64,000 nucleotides of DNA. Source: Micromonospora halophytica (GTDB lineage: Bacteria; Actinomycetota; Actinomycetes; Mycobacteriales; Micromonosporaceae). The stretch lies in NCBI RefSeq assembly GCF_900090245.1, contig NZ_FMDN01000004.1, positions 297,829-361,828 on the forward strand, in the 5' to 3' direction. Both the position numbers and the translations under genes were made by a program. Below the pieces are notes generated by a model, which saw only the letters and a list, made by a program, of their open reading frames with translations, made no database searches and was not told where the DNA came from. This document shows positions 34,132-42,585 of the stretch, in pieces (the stretch's first letter is position 1; each line of letters begins with the position of its first letter).

Positions 34132-35298
34132 TTGCGGGTTCTAATTCTCGCCGGGATTGCACCGTCGACGGTTTTCAGTCACGTCCCGCTCGGGACGGCC
34201 CTGCGCAACGCCGGACATGAGGTGATGATGACCGCCTCGCTCGACGAGCTGGTCGAGACCATCGTGGGGGTCGGGCTTCCCGCCGTGCGGGTCACCGACC
34301 CGGCGCTGTCACCGCGGGAGATCATCGCGCGCGACAGCCGGCTGCTGCAGATACCGGAGGACCCGATCGCGCGCGAGCAGCAGTCGGGCCACTGGTACGC
34401 GCGACTGGAGGCCGTGACCCTCGACGCCCTGCGGGCCTTCACCGAGGACTGGCGCCCGGACGTCATCATCGGCGGCGTGGCCTCCTACGCCGCCCCGCTG
34501 CTGGCGAAGCGCCTCGGCGTGCCCTACGTGAACCACGCGTGGGACATCCACGATCCGCGGCTGCTGCACCTCGGCGCGGCGGAGGAACTCCAGCCGGAGT
34601 TGGCGGAGCTGGGCCTGGACACCCTCCCCGAGCCGGACATGCTGATCGACATCACGCCGCCGAGCCTGCGTCCGCCGGACGCCCCGTCCGCGCAGATGAT
34701 GCGGTGGATCCCGGGCAACAGCCAGTGCTGCCTGCAGCCGTGGATGTACAAGCGCGGCAAGGACACCCGGATCGGCGTGACGATCGGGACGGGCGTGGCG
34801 ACCTACAACCAGTACGACTTCCTTCAGGCCATCGTCGAGAACGTCAGCACCCTGGACGCCGAGGTGGTCGTGCCGGTGACGGAGGACGTCGTCCCCGTCC
34901 TGCGTGAGCGGCTGGGGGACGACGTCCTGACGGGCTGGGTCCCGCTGGATGTCCTCGCGCCCACCTGCGACGTGCTCGTGCACCAGTCGGGCGGCAGCAC
35001 CATGATGACGGCCCTGAGCGCCGGTGTGCCCCAGGTGCTGATTCCGGACCCCAATCTGTACCGGGCGAACGAGATGGCCCGCAGCATCGTCGAGGCCGGC
35101 GCGGGAATCGTGCTCTCGCCGGAGGAGGCCACCAGCGACACCATCGCGAAGAGCTGCCAGGAGATCGTCTCCAACCCGGCGTACGCTGCGGCCGCACGCA
35201 CGCTGGCGGCGGAGATCGCCGCCCTGCCACTGCCGTCCGAGGTGGCCCGTCGCGTCGAGTGGCTCGTCCACGAGTCGCCCCGGGGACGCCACGACTGA
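34132..35298 (+). CDS. Glycosyltransferase, GT1 (macrolide-type)
   Basis: A 388-residue protein with a TTG start after GGGAGGACG. The N-terminal domain begins RVLILAGIAPSTVFSHVPLG (acceptor side). The C-terminal domain has GWVPLDVLAPTCDVLVHQSG followed by GSTMMTALSAGVPQVLIPDP, the HxxG...G donor site of the antibiotic glycosyltransferase family. It would attach the NDP-deoxysugar to the ansamycin aglycone. Many members need a P450-like helper protein; neither P450 here has lost its heme Cys, so no such helper is evident. A hairpin at 35328-35372 follows. Confidence 0.9.
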   Translation: MRVLILAGIAPSTVFSHVPLGTALRNAGHEVMMTASLDELVETIVGVGLPAVRVTDPALSPREIIARDSRLLQIPEDPIAREQQSGHWYARLEAVTLDALRAFTEDWRPDVIIGGVASYAAPLLAKRLGVPYVNHAWDIHDPRLLHLGAAEELQPELAELGLDTLPEPDMLIDITPPSLRPPDAPSAQMMRWIPGNSQCCLQPWMYKRGKDTRIGVTIGTGVATYNQYDFLQAIVENVSTLDAEVVVPVTEDVVPVLRERLGDDVLTGWVPLDVLAPTCDVLVHQSGGSTMMTALSAGVPQVLIPDPNLYRANEMARSIVEAGAGIVLSPEEATSDTIAKSCQEIVSNPAYAAAARTLAAEIAALPLPSEVARRVEWLVHESPRGRHD

Positions 35299-35327
35299 GT
35301 GCCGGCGCGGCGGCGCTGGCGTCGACC

Positions 35328-35372
35328 GTCGATCCCGCGGTGACCGTCATTTCCCGGCACTGCGGGATCGAC
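35328..35372. terminator. Hairpin after the glycosyltransferase gene
   Basis: A perfect 11-bp stem (35328-35338 with 35362-35372) and 23-base loop, 30 bases after the stop. A plausible terminator. The rest of 35373-35610 holds the next regulator box and a leader. Confidence 0.5.
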
Positions 35373-35487
35373 GTGTGCGCGCTGCTTCTCGTCGGCGCTC
35401 ATGCCGCCGGCGGGACGGGCCTGGCCGTGACCGGTGGCCACACGCCGGGCGGAACCGGACGGTGCCGTGATCACCAACCGACCGGGA

Positions 35488-35505
35488 CTACCGATGTTGG
35501 TGATG
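35488..35505 (+). promoter_or_regulatory. Cluster regulator box upstream of the acyltransferase gene
   Basis: CTACCGATGTTGGTGATG, the same TGATG variant as at 34010, with matching flanks. No strong -10 is visible at the usual distance; TCAACCT near 35525 is the best candidate. It would control the acyltransferase and epimerase genes. Confidence 0.5.
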
Positions 35506-35610
35506 GCCCGGGAAAGCGGCGTGGGTCAACCTGATCAGGCTTGACATCACCGTTCACCTGGGCCGGTCCGCGACCTTGCCGGACCCCGCACGCCGACTGG
35601 AGGCCGATTC

Positions 35611-36834
35611 GTGACACGAGCTGGGACCTGGCGTGCCCTGGCACCCACCGAGAAGATCCATGTCGCCAGAGAGGCCTACATAGGGTACGTGGTGCGTGCC
35701 ACCGGTCGGCTGGACCTGGATGCCCTGGCAGCCGCCTATGCGGCCGTGTGCCGCGCCTATCCCCAGCTCTCGGCCCGGCTCGACGCCGGCGATGACGGAC
35801 CGTTCTTCGCCGAATCCGACGCCCGGCCGGAGGTCCGTACCTGCGACGGGGATCCCGAACGTCCGTTGACCGGCGTGGAACTGGATCAGTACCGGGCGTT
35901 GAGCGCGCTCAACGTCGTACGTGACGGCGACGACGCGAGCGTGTGCCTGCTGACCCATCACAGCATCGCCGACGCCGACCATTCCATCGCGGTGCTCGCC
36001 GACCTGTGGTCCTGCTACACCGATGCGGTCCAGGGCACACCCTTCGACCTGCCCCGCCATCCGTATCCGCGATCGTTGGAAGACCTGCTCGCCGAGCGGG
36101 GCGTGCGGAGCGCCCCGCCCGGGTCCGGCCGCACCCCGCCGCCGCCGGCGTCGACGGGTCAACCGGCGGCGCCCGCACCGCGCGGGCCTGCCCGGCACGT
36201 CGTGCAGCACCGCATGACCGCAGCACAGAGTACGGCCCTGGCGGAACTCGGTCACCGTGAGCGCGTCACGATCAACGGTCTGCTGGCGGGCGTCCTGCTC
36301 CTCGTCGAAGCCGAGCTTCGTGACCTGCCGGTGACCGAACTCGTGTACCGGTTCACGGTGAACCTGCGCAGCCACCTGACGCCTCCGGTCGCCCCCACCG
36401 AGGGTACGAACGTGCTCGGAGGTGTGGGCTTCACGGCCACCGACGACCTCCGACCCGACGCCGTCACGATCGGCCGGGCGATCGGCGAGCGGCTGCGGGC
36501 CGGCCTGGCCGACGGTTCGATCCAGCGCAGCCTGCTGGACCTGGTCAGCCAGCCGCCGCCGGGGGCGAAGCCGTGGGACCCGCGCACCGCCCCCGCCGTG
36601 GTCAGCATGATGAACTGGGGACGGGTGCCACCGATGCGCACGCCCGACGATCTGCGGCTGACGAGCTTCCGGTCCGCGTCCAGCATGAGAGAGACCTCGG
36701 CCATGGGCGGCTACGTGGTGAACACCTTCGAGGACAGGATCGGTATCGATCTGGCCTGGCCCGAAGGGGATGCGGAGCTGCCGAGACGCCTCGACCGCCT
36801 GCGCGAACGGTTGAGCGAGCTGACGCTGCGGTGA
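35611..36834 (+). CDS. PapA/condensation-type O-acyltransferase (Rif-Orf20-like)
   Basis: A 407-residue protein with a GTG start. It has the condensation-fold active motif HHxxxD in LLTHHSIADADHSIAVLADL and a second structural part with a DFGW-like NWGR segment (VSMMNWGRVPP). This is the PapA5-like family. In the rifamycin cluster Orf20 is the acetyltransferase for the C-25 hydroxyl of the ansa chain, and the size and context here fit that role. An acyl group on the sugar is the main alternative. It is followed 148 bases later by the epimerase gene on the same strand. Confidence 0.82.
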   Translation: MTRAGTWRALAPTEKIHVAREAYIGYVVRATGRLDLDALAAAYAAVCRAYPQLSARLDAGDDGPFFAESDARPEVRTCDGDPERPLTGVELDQYRALSALNVVRDGDDASVCLLTHHSIADADHSIAVLADLWSCYTDAVQGTPFDLPRHPYPRSLEDLLAERGVRSAPPGSGRTPPPPASTGQPAAPAPRGPARHVVQHRMTAAQSTALAELGHRERVTINGLLAGVLLLVEAELRDLPVTELVYRFTVNLRSHLTPPVAPTEGTNVLGGVGFTATDDLRPDAVTIGRAIGERLRAGLADGSIQRSLLDLVSQPPPGAKPWDPRTAPAVVSMMNWGRVPPMRTPDDLRLTSFRSASSMRETSAMGGYVVNTFEDRIGIDLAWPEGDAELPRRLDRLRERLSELTLR

Positions 36835-36982
36835 GGACTGCCGAGGTGGTGTCCCGCCGATGTGTCGCCGGGCGACCACCACCGGCCTTCCGCGGCACGC
36901 CCTGCCTGAACCATCCAGGACCCGCGGGTCGACCGGCCCGCGGCACTCCCCCATCGAACCTCGGACGGGAGACGTCTCTGAC

Positions 36983-37636
36983 ATGAGCAGCACCGGCCTC
37001 AGCATCCGCAGCATGACCGTACGTCCGCTCGACATCAGTGGCGCCTTCCTCATCTCCTCACGGTCGTTCACCGACGAACGTGGCGCGTTCTTCGAGGTCT
37101 ACCGCGAGGACGTGCTGACCGACGTGCTCGGGTACCAGCCGCCGAAGATCGTCCAGACCAACTACTCGGTCTCCCGCTCCAACGTCCTGCGTGGCATTCA
37201 CGGGGCGGCCGTCCCGCCGGGCCTGGCCAAACTCGTGACGTGTGTCCGGGGTTCGATGCTCGACTTCGTCGTCGACCTCAGGACGGGCTCGCCGACCTTC
37301 GGGAAGTGGGACATGATCGTCCTCAACGGACGCGACGCCGCCTCACTCTACGTGGAGGAGGGGCTCGGGCACGCCTTCGTCGCGCTGGATGACGACACGT
37401 GTGTCCAGTACCAACTCTCCGAACTCTACCGGCCGCAGGACGTCATCACCGTGCACCCGCTGGACCCCGAGATCGGGCTGCCGCTCCGGCTGCCCGCCGC
37501 ACCCGTCCTGTCCGACCGGGACGCCGCCGCACCGACCCTCCGCGAGGCCGCCGAGCGGGGCCTGCTGCCGAGCTACGACTCGTGCATGGCGCTTCGAGGC
37601 GTCCACGGACCGATCGCCGCCGCCGTAGGTCGGTGA
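36983..37636 (+). CDS. NDP-4-keto-deoxyhexose 3,5- or 5-epimerase (RmlC family)
   Basis: A 217-residue cupin enzyme from the ATG at 36983. RmlC-family landmarks are SRSFTDERGAFFEVYRED, then NYSVSRSNVLRGIHGAA (catalytic His in RGIH), GSMLDFVVDLRTGSPTFGKW and LYVEEGLGHAFVALDDD (Tyr/His region). With C-3 already deoxygenated, only the C-5 inversion would matter, giving an L-sugar. The last 40 residues extend beyond the core, as in many antibiotic-sugar epimerases. It converges on the ferredoxin gene; 37637-37824 contains nothing I can name. Confidence 0.9.
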   Translation: MSSTGLSIRSMTVRPLDISGAFLISSRSFTDERGAFFEVYREDVLTDVLGYQPPKIVQTNYSVSRSNVLRGIHGAAVPPGLAKLVTCVRGSMLDFVVDLRTGSPTFGKWDMIVLNGRDAASLYVEEGLGHAFVALDDDTCVQYQLSELYRPQDVITVHPLDPEIGLPLRLPAAPVLSDRDAAAPTLREAAERGLLPSYDSCMALRGVHGPIAAAVGR

Positions 37637-37824
37637 CGATCCCGCGACGACGCGGAGGCACTGTCCTCGGCTTCGTCGCGGGTGCGCCACAGCCGCGGCG
37701 CCCAGTTCGGTCCAGCCGGCGGGCGACGCGCTCCCCGGCTCCGTCGTGGGCCACCCCGCCGACCGTGCACAGGGCCGCGCCCGACAGCTCGTGTCCGGTG
37801 GGCCGGCCGCGGCGGTGCGGAACC

Positions 37825-38019
37825 TCAGCGATCCAACTGCAGCGCCCCGGACGGGCATGCCTCGACGACGTCGAGCACGGCGGCCTCCTGGTCGGGGTCG
37901 GGATCGCGCCGCAGGAGCACCACCGTGCCGTCGTCATCACTCTGGTCGAACATCTCGGGCAGGCGCAGCGCGCACAGGCCCGAACCGATGCAGACATCGC
38001 GGTCGGCGCGCACCCTCAT
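37825..38019 (-). CDS. 3Fe-4S ferredoxin for the P450
   Basis: A 64-residue protein beginning MRVRADRDVCIGSGLCALRL. Cysteines in C-x5-C and the late CPSGAL motif give a 3Fe-4S cluster as in SuaB/FdxD-type ferredoxins. It overlaps the P450 stop by four bases (ATGA), so the two are made together. It is the electron donor of that P450, and might also feed the 3-dehydratase or other P450. Confidence 0.92.
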   Translation of the reverse strand: MRVRADRDVCIGSGLCALRLPEMFDQSDDDGTVVLLRRDPDPDQEAAVLDVVEACPSGALQLDR

Positions 38020-39284
38020 GACGCGTCCCAGGTGATCGGCAGCGCGTGGACGCCGTAGGTGATCATGTCGTTGCGCAGGGGAACGTCCTCGGGCGGCACG
38101 GCGAGGCGGACGTTGGGCAGGCGACGCAGCAGCTCGGTGTAGCCGACCGTCATCTCGATCCGAGCCAACTGTTGACCGAGGCACTGGTGCACGCCGTGGC
38201 CGAACGCCAGGTGCGAGCTGCGTACCCGGGTCACGTCCAGCGCCTCCGGCTCCGGCCAGTGCCGCTCGTCCCGGTTCGCGGCCAGCAGGGAGATCACCAC
38301 GGTCGAGCCGGCCGGGATGTGCTCCCCACCGAACTCCAGGTCCTCCTTGGCGAAACGGAAGAGCCCGGTACTGACGACGGTCAGGTAGCGCAGCAACTCC
38401 TCGACGGCGTCACCGACCCGCGCCGGCTCCTCACGCAGCACGGCGAGCTGCTCGGGGCGCTGCAGCAGCACGAACATGCCCAGCCCCAGCGAGCTCGCGG
38501 TGGTCTCCAGACCGGCGAAGAGCAGGAGGTTGGCGATGCCGACCAACTCGTCGTCGGTCAGGGCGGGATCGGCGCCCGCCTGGTGGACCAGACCGGAGAT
38601 GATGTCGTCGGTGGGATTCTTCCGCTTGTCCGTCACGAGCCGCTGCATGAACGCGCGCTGGGCTTCGACGTTCTTCACCGCTTCGTCGACCGACACGTTC
38701 GTCTGCAACAGGGCCGCGGCACGCTGCTGGAACTCCTCGCGGTCCGCGTAGCGCACGCCGAGCAGCTCGCAGATCATCAAGGAGGGCACCGGAACCGCGA
38801 ACTCGGAGACCAGGTCAGCACTGTTTCCCCCGGCCAGCATCGCGTCCAACCGGCCGGTGACGATCTGTTCGATCCGGGTGGCGAGCTCACGAATTCTCCG
38901 CACCGTGAACTGCCCGGTGAGCAGTTTGCGGTAGCGGGTGTGCTCCGGCGGATCCATGTTGATGAACGACCCGGCCCGGGCCTTGTCGCCCCGCAGCTGC
39001 TCGCCGAGTTCCTTCGGGAGGTTCCGGAACCTCGGGTGGTAGCGGAACCGGTCGGCCGAGAAACGCGGATCCGACAGGGCGGCCCGAGCCTCTTCGTACC
39101 CGGTGACCAACCAGAACGGCTCACCGTCCGGCAGCTTCGCCCTGCCGATCGGGGACCGATCGGCCAGCTCGGCCAGGGCGGGCGGCAGCGTGAACGGATC
39201 GTCGCGCTGCATGAGCTCTCGGGGAAGCGGCGCCGGAAGTGACTCGCCGGCGGGCGGGGTCTTCGTCGTCTCGGTCGTCACCAC
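38016..39284 (-). CDS. Cytochrome P450 with coupled ferredoxin
   Basis: A 422-residue protein starting with GTG (RBS GAAAGG). Signatures are the I-helix LLLFAGLETTASSLGLGMF, the ExxR-type helix AVEELLRYL and the heme loop LAFGHGVHQCLGQQLARIE with the axial Cys. It is CYP105/107-like and complete. Rifamycin clusters encode several P450s, among them Orf5 that rearranges the ansa chain to its C12-O-C29 bridge, and this is a candidate for such a step. The exact assignment is not possible from motifs alone. Its own regulator box lies at 39440. Confidence 0.9.
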   Translation of the reverse strand: MVTTETTKTPPAGESLPAPLPRELMQRDDPFTLPPALAELADRSPIGRAKLPDGEPFWLVTGYEEARAALSDPRFSADRFRYHPRFRNLPKELGEQLRGDKARAGSFINMDPPEHTRYRKLLTGQFTVRRIRELATRIEQIVTGRLDAMLAGGNSADLVSEFAVPVPSLMICELLGVRYADREEFQQRAAALLQTNVSVDEAVKNVEAQRAFMQRLVTDKRKNPTDDIISGLVHQAGADPALTDDELVGIANLLLFAGLETTASSLGLGMFVLLQRPEQLAVLREEPARVGDAVEELLRYLTVVSTGLFRFAKEDLEFGGEHIPAGSTVVISLLAANRDERHWPEPEALDVTRVRSSHLAFGHGVHQCLGQQLARIEMTVGYTELLRRLPNVRLAVPPEDVPLRNDMITYGVHALPITWDAS

Positions 39285-39413
39285 AGAGACCTTTCTTCAC
39301 TCTCCGGCAGACAGCGCGTCATGTCCGCCGATCTGCCAAGGGTCGATGGTGGCACCGGACCACCCCACGGGGCACCGCCTTGCGGTCGACGTCGATCTGC
39401 ACGCGTCTCCGGG

Positions 39414-39457
39414 AGACTAGGACGGCGTCACCGGCCGCACATCCCTCGTCCTGATAG
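39414..39457 (-). promoter_or_regulatory. Cluster regulator box and promoter of the P450-ferredoxin unit
   Basis: On the minus strand, box CTATCAGGACGAGGGATG (39440-39457) and -10 TAGTCT (39414-39419), 20 bp apart. The same -10 hexamer is used at 33941. The interval 39285-39666 contains this and the divergent promoter at 39546 and nothing else that I see. Confidence 0.75.
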
Positions 39458-39545
39458 CGCTACGACAGCGGGCACACCGCGGCCGGGTTCGGCAGGCCAC
39501 CGACATGCAGATCGCGTGATCGGCGCCGGGGCCCGGCACCCACAC

Positions 39546-39589
39546 CTATCAGGTTGGGGGATGCTCAGCCTGCCGACCCTTCCTATCGT
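39546..39589 (+). promoter_or_regulatory. Cluster regulator box and promoter of the Rif16-like P450 gene
   Basis: Box CTATCAGGTTGGGGGATG (39546-39563) and -10 TATCGT (39584-39589), 20 bp apart, followed by a leader with AAAGGGAGG just before the P450 start. Confidence 0.75.
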
Positions 39590-39666
39590 TTGCCGAAACG
39601 GCGCCGCAGAGCGCCCGCCCCCATGCCTACCGAGCGCAGGCTTTTCAAGACGAAAGGGAGGGGCTC

Positions 39667-40935
39667 ATGACCACCACTGCCGAGACATCGGCCAAACCGG
39701 TCGACCTGTTCTCACCAGAAGTGGTCGCCGACCCGTTCGGCTGGTACGCGCGGTTGCGCGAGGAAACCGGGCCAGACACCGGGACGCTGAACATCGGCAC
39801 CATGATGGGCGGGCCCGAGATGTGGCTCGTCACCCGCTACGAGGACGTGCGCCAGGTCCTCACCGACCCGCGGTTTCTCACCAACCCGCCGCCCGACTCG
39901 ACCATCGCGGACATCCGCGACGGCGTGTTCAAGCGGTTGGACTTCCCGCCGGACCTGATCCCGTGGATGGCCAACCTCCTCAACGTCTCCGACGGCGAGG
40001 ACCACACCCGGCTGCGCAAGCTGGTCTCGTACGCGCTGACCGCCCACCGGATCGGCAAGCTGCGCCCCCGGGTCGAGAAGATCACCGCGGATCTGCTCGA
40101 CAAGCTGGCCGAGGACGGCAAGGACGGCTCACCGGTCGACCTCGTCGAGGAGTACTGCTACCCGCTGCCGGTCACCGTGATCTGTGAGCTGGTCGGAATC
40201 GACGAGCCCGACCGGCCGCACTGGCGTGCCTGGGGCGACTCGATGGCCACGATGAACGGCGAGCGCATCCCCACCACGCTGCTCAAGTGCATCGAGCTCG
40301 CGCGGGAGTTGATCGAGAAGAGGCGCGCCGAACCCCAGGACGACCTTGTCACCGCGCTCGTTCAGGCGCAGACCGAGGACCCGAGCCGGGTCTCCGACGA
40401 CGAGATCATCGGCATTCTGTTCAGTCTGGTGACCGCCGGCCACCAGACCACGACGTACCTCATCGGCAACTCGGTCATCATTCTCCTCGAGAACCCCGAA
40501 CAGCTCGCGCGGCTGAAGGAGAACCCGTCGATGTGGCCGCAGGCGGTGCGCGAGCTGCAACGCCTGGGCCCGATCCAGTTCGCGCAGCCGAGGTTCCCCT
40601 CGGAGGACATCGAGCTGGGCGGCGTGACGATCCCGAGGGGCGCGCCGGTGGCGCCGCTGCTGCTGGCCGCGAACACCGACCCGCGCAAGTTCCCCGACCC
40701 CGACAAACTGATCATCGACCGGCTGGCCGTCGGCAGTGAGAGTCATCTGGGGTTCGGCAAGGGCATCCACCGCTGCCTCGGTCAGCACCTCGCCTACCAG
40801 GAGGCAGAGGTGGCGCTGCAGGGGCTGTTCACCCGGTTCCCCGACCTCTCCCTCGCCGTGCCGCGCGAGGAGATTCCGTGGATCCTGCGGCCCGGGTTCA
40901 CCCGGACCAGGACCCTCCCGCTGAAGCTCGTCTGA
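39667..40935 (+). CDS. Cytochrome P450 (Rif16-like candidate)
   Basis: A 422-residue protein with an ATG and AAAGGGAGG. It has the I-helix FSLVTAGHQTTTYLIGNSV (AGHQTT, where Gly-His-Gln precedes the Thr pair), the ELQRLGP segment, and the heme loop LGFGKGIHRCLGQHLAYQEA. In the rifamycin pathway the transketolase product is oxidised by P450 Rif16; the presence of rif15a/b homologues makes this gene the best candidate. It is followed by a relic of a thioesterase start (41001). A relic of this P450's own N-terminus precedes the intact thioesterase at 25322, so it once existed twice. Confidence 0.87.
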   Translation: MTTTAETSAKPVDLFSPEVVADPFGWYARLREETGPDTGTLNIGTMMGGPEMWLVTRYEDVRQVLTDPRFLTNPPPDSTIADIRDGVFKRLDFPPDLIPWMANLLNVSDGEDHTRLRKLVSYALTAHRIGKLRPRVEKITADLLDKLAEDGKDGSPVDLVEEYCYPLPVTVICELVGIDEPDRPHWRAWGDSMATMNGERIPTTLLKCIELARELIEKRRAEPQDDLVTALVQAQTEDPSRVSDDEIIGILFSLVTAGHQTTTYLIGNSVIILLENPEQLARLKENPSMWPQAVRELQRLGPIQFAQPRFPSEDIELGGVTIPRGAPVAPLLLAANTDPRKFPDPDKLIIDRLAVGSESHLGFGKGIHRCLGQHLAYQEAEVALQGLFTRFPDLSLAVPREEIPWILRPGFTRTRTLPLKLV

Positions 40936-41000
40936 GCACCCCGGCGCACAGGCCACATCCGGCCGGCGGCCTGGAAGCAACGTCCTGGCCGTCGTTCGTC

Positions 41001-41042
41001 GGGAAGTGGGTGCGTCGGTTCCATTCGCCACGACCTGCCTCG
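41001..41042 (+). pseudogene. N-terminal relic of a type II thioesterase gene
   Basis: In one frame 41001-41042 reads GKWVRRFHSPRPAS, against EKWVRRFHPAPDCA at residues 9-22 of the intact thioesterase (25346-25387). The DNA is also closely similar (GAAGTGGGTGCG, then CGxTTCCAT). The frame carries no hydrolase motifs afterwards and stops at 41081. It sits 66 bases after the P450 stop, in the same order as the P450 relic and thioesterase at 25180-25322. Confidence 0.72.
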
Positions 41043-41097
41043 TCCGCGTACCGCCGCCGGCGAGTCGGCAGGCTCGGCTGATTCGCCTCGCCTCGGG

Positions 41098-41142
41098 GTG
41101 CAGGTCCTGGCGGTTCGACGACCGAACCGCCAGGACCTGCAC
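41098..41142. terminator. Very strong hairpin before the Rieske gene
   Basis: A perfect 20-bp stem (41098-41117 with 41123-41142) with a 5-base loop. It should end the P450 transcript. Because the Rieske gene starts 73 bases later and no regulator box is seen there, it might also shape that gene's message. Confidence 0.8.
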
Positions 41143-41214
41143 GCCGTCCGACGGTTGATCAGCCGAGCCTGTCTGGCAGGCCAGCACGTTCTCAACAGAG
41201 AGGGGTTCGTTCGC

Positions 41215-41544
41215 ATGCGCAGGCCGAAGGAGGTCCGGGTGTGTGCGCTGTCCGACCTGGACGACAAGGCGCCTCTTGCCGTCGAGGTCGGTGACCTCCC
41301 CGTCGTGCTGGTGCGCGTCGGGGACGAGGTGCACGCTCTGCGGGACCAGTGCTCGCACGCACTGGCGACGTTGTCGACGGGCGCGGTCACCGGCAAGGGG
41401 ATCGAGTGCTGGCTGCACGGAGCGTGTTTCGACCTGCGCACCGGCGCGCCGACCTCCCCGCCTGCCGTCGTTCCGGTGGACGTCTACCCGGTCCGCATCG
41501 ACGGGGAGGACGTGTTCGTCGACCTCGGCACCACCGTGAACTGA
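41215..41544 (+). CDS. Rieske [2Fe-2S] ferredoxin
   Basis: A 109-residue protein from the ATG at 41215. The cluster ligands are complete: CSH in ALRDQCSHALATLSTG and CxxH in IECWLHGACFDLRTG. It is the soluble NirD/BphF-like type, without an oxygenase catalytic domain. It may carry electrons to one of the cluster's oxidative enzymes or to the 3-dehydratase. It is preceded by the thioesterase relic and the long hairpin and followed by a terminator, so it appears as a one-gene unit. Start choice relies on GAGAGGGG about 10 bases before. Confidence 0.85.
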   Translation: MRRPKEVRVCALSDLDDKAPLAVEVGDLPVVLVRVGDEVHALRDQCSHALATLSTGAVTGKGIECWLHGACFDLRTGAPTSPPAVVPVDVYPVRIDGEDVFVDLGTTVN

Positions 41545-41668
41545 CTGCCCCGTCGACAAGAGGTGCGGGACCCGTGCGTCCAGGGGCGCTACCCCGCGTC
41601 GACCGGGCCGTACGTCGTCACCGGTCGCCGCCGGCTGATCGGAAACCAGCGGTGTGACGACCCGGGGT

Positions 41669-41699
41669 GAGTGGCCCGCAGTTGTACTGCGGGCCACTC
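41669..41699. terminator. Hairpin between convergent Rieske and methyltransferase genes
   Basis: A perfect 13-bp stem (41669-41681 with 41687-41699) with a 5-base loop, serving both convergent genes. Confidence 0.75.
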
Positions 41700-41760
41700 C
41701 GGAAGCCGCGGCGCTGCACCGTCCGGGCGGACGACCCGAGCGGCCGGCCCGGCCCCGTGC

Positions 41761-42585
41761 TCAGCCGGGCTTGCGAGCGGTGAGCAGGACGTACCCCACC
41801 GCCGGTTCGTCAGCGAACTGGCGGAACCGCGACAGCGTGACACCGAACTGCTCCGCCCCGATGTGCTGCTCGGCGAGATCGCGTGCCGCCTCGAACCGTT
41901 CCGCGGCCTTGGCCCACGACGGTCGGGTGTGGTCGCTGACGTCCTCGATCGCCTCGGGCAGCAGCCCGACGGCGCGCAGGTTGGCCTGGTACTCGTCGAT
42001 GTCGACGAACTTGAGCACACCCGTTCGGACCAGGTCGACGCTGGAGGCGTCGGCCGCAGTCCCGTCGACGCTGCGGAGCAGGAAATCGCCGATCGCCAGC
42101 CGTCCCCCGGGCCGCAGCACCCTGGCCGCTTCCCGGACCACCTGCCACCGATCCGGCATGTGGTGCAGGGATTCCAGTGCCCAGACGACGTCGAACGACT
42201 CGTCCGGGAACGGCAGCTCCATGGCGTCGGCGAACTGGAAGGACAGCCGGTCGGCCAGTCCGGCGGCGGCAGCGCGGTCGTTGGCCCGTTCCACCTGGCC
42301 CTTCGCGATCGAGATTCCGACACCCACGATGTCGTGCGCGGTGGCCAGCCTGATGGCCGGCTCGCCAATGCCGCAACCGATGTCGAGCAGGCGATCGCCC
42401 GGCTCGATGGTCAGCAGTCCGGCGAGCTTGTCGGTCAGACGACTGGTGGCGACTTCGAACGACGCGTCGTCGGACGAGTCGTTCCAATAGCCGTGGTGCA
42501 GATTCTCGCCCCAGAGCTGGTCGAGCAGATCTGCAAAGTTGTCGTAGGCCTGCCCGATGTTGGACGGTGTCGGCTTTGTCACCAC
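41761..42585 (-). CDS. SAM methyltransferase, Rif14-like (copy 2)
   Basis: A 274-residue protein, the same length as its paralogue at 22409-23233. The shared N-terminus is FADLLDQLWGENLHHGYWND. Motif I is LLDIGCGIGEPAIRL, and the later segment is VWALESLHHMPDRWQVV. It has its own regulator box (42841), unlike copy 1, which follows the regulator gene. One of the two should be the C-27 O-methyltransferase; this copy is regulated like the core genes. The other may methylate a second hydroxyl or the sugar. Confidence 0.85.
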   Translation of the reverse strand: MVTKPTPSNIGQAYDNFADLLDQLWGENLHHGYWNDSSDDASFEVATSRLTDKLAGLLTIEPGDRLLDIGCGIGEPAIRLATAHDIVGVGISIAKGQVERANDRAAAAGLADRLSFQFADAMELPFPDESFDVVWALESLHHMPDRWQVVREAARVLRPGGRLAIGDFLLRSVDGTAADASSVDLVRTGVLKFVDIDEYQANLRAVGLLPEAIEDVSDHTRPSWAKAAERFEAARDLAEQHIGAEQFGVTLSRFRQFADEPAVGYVLLTARKPG

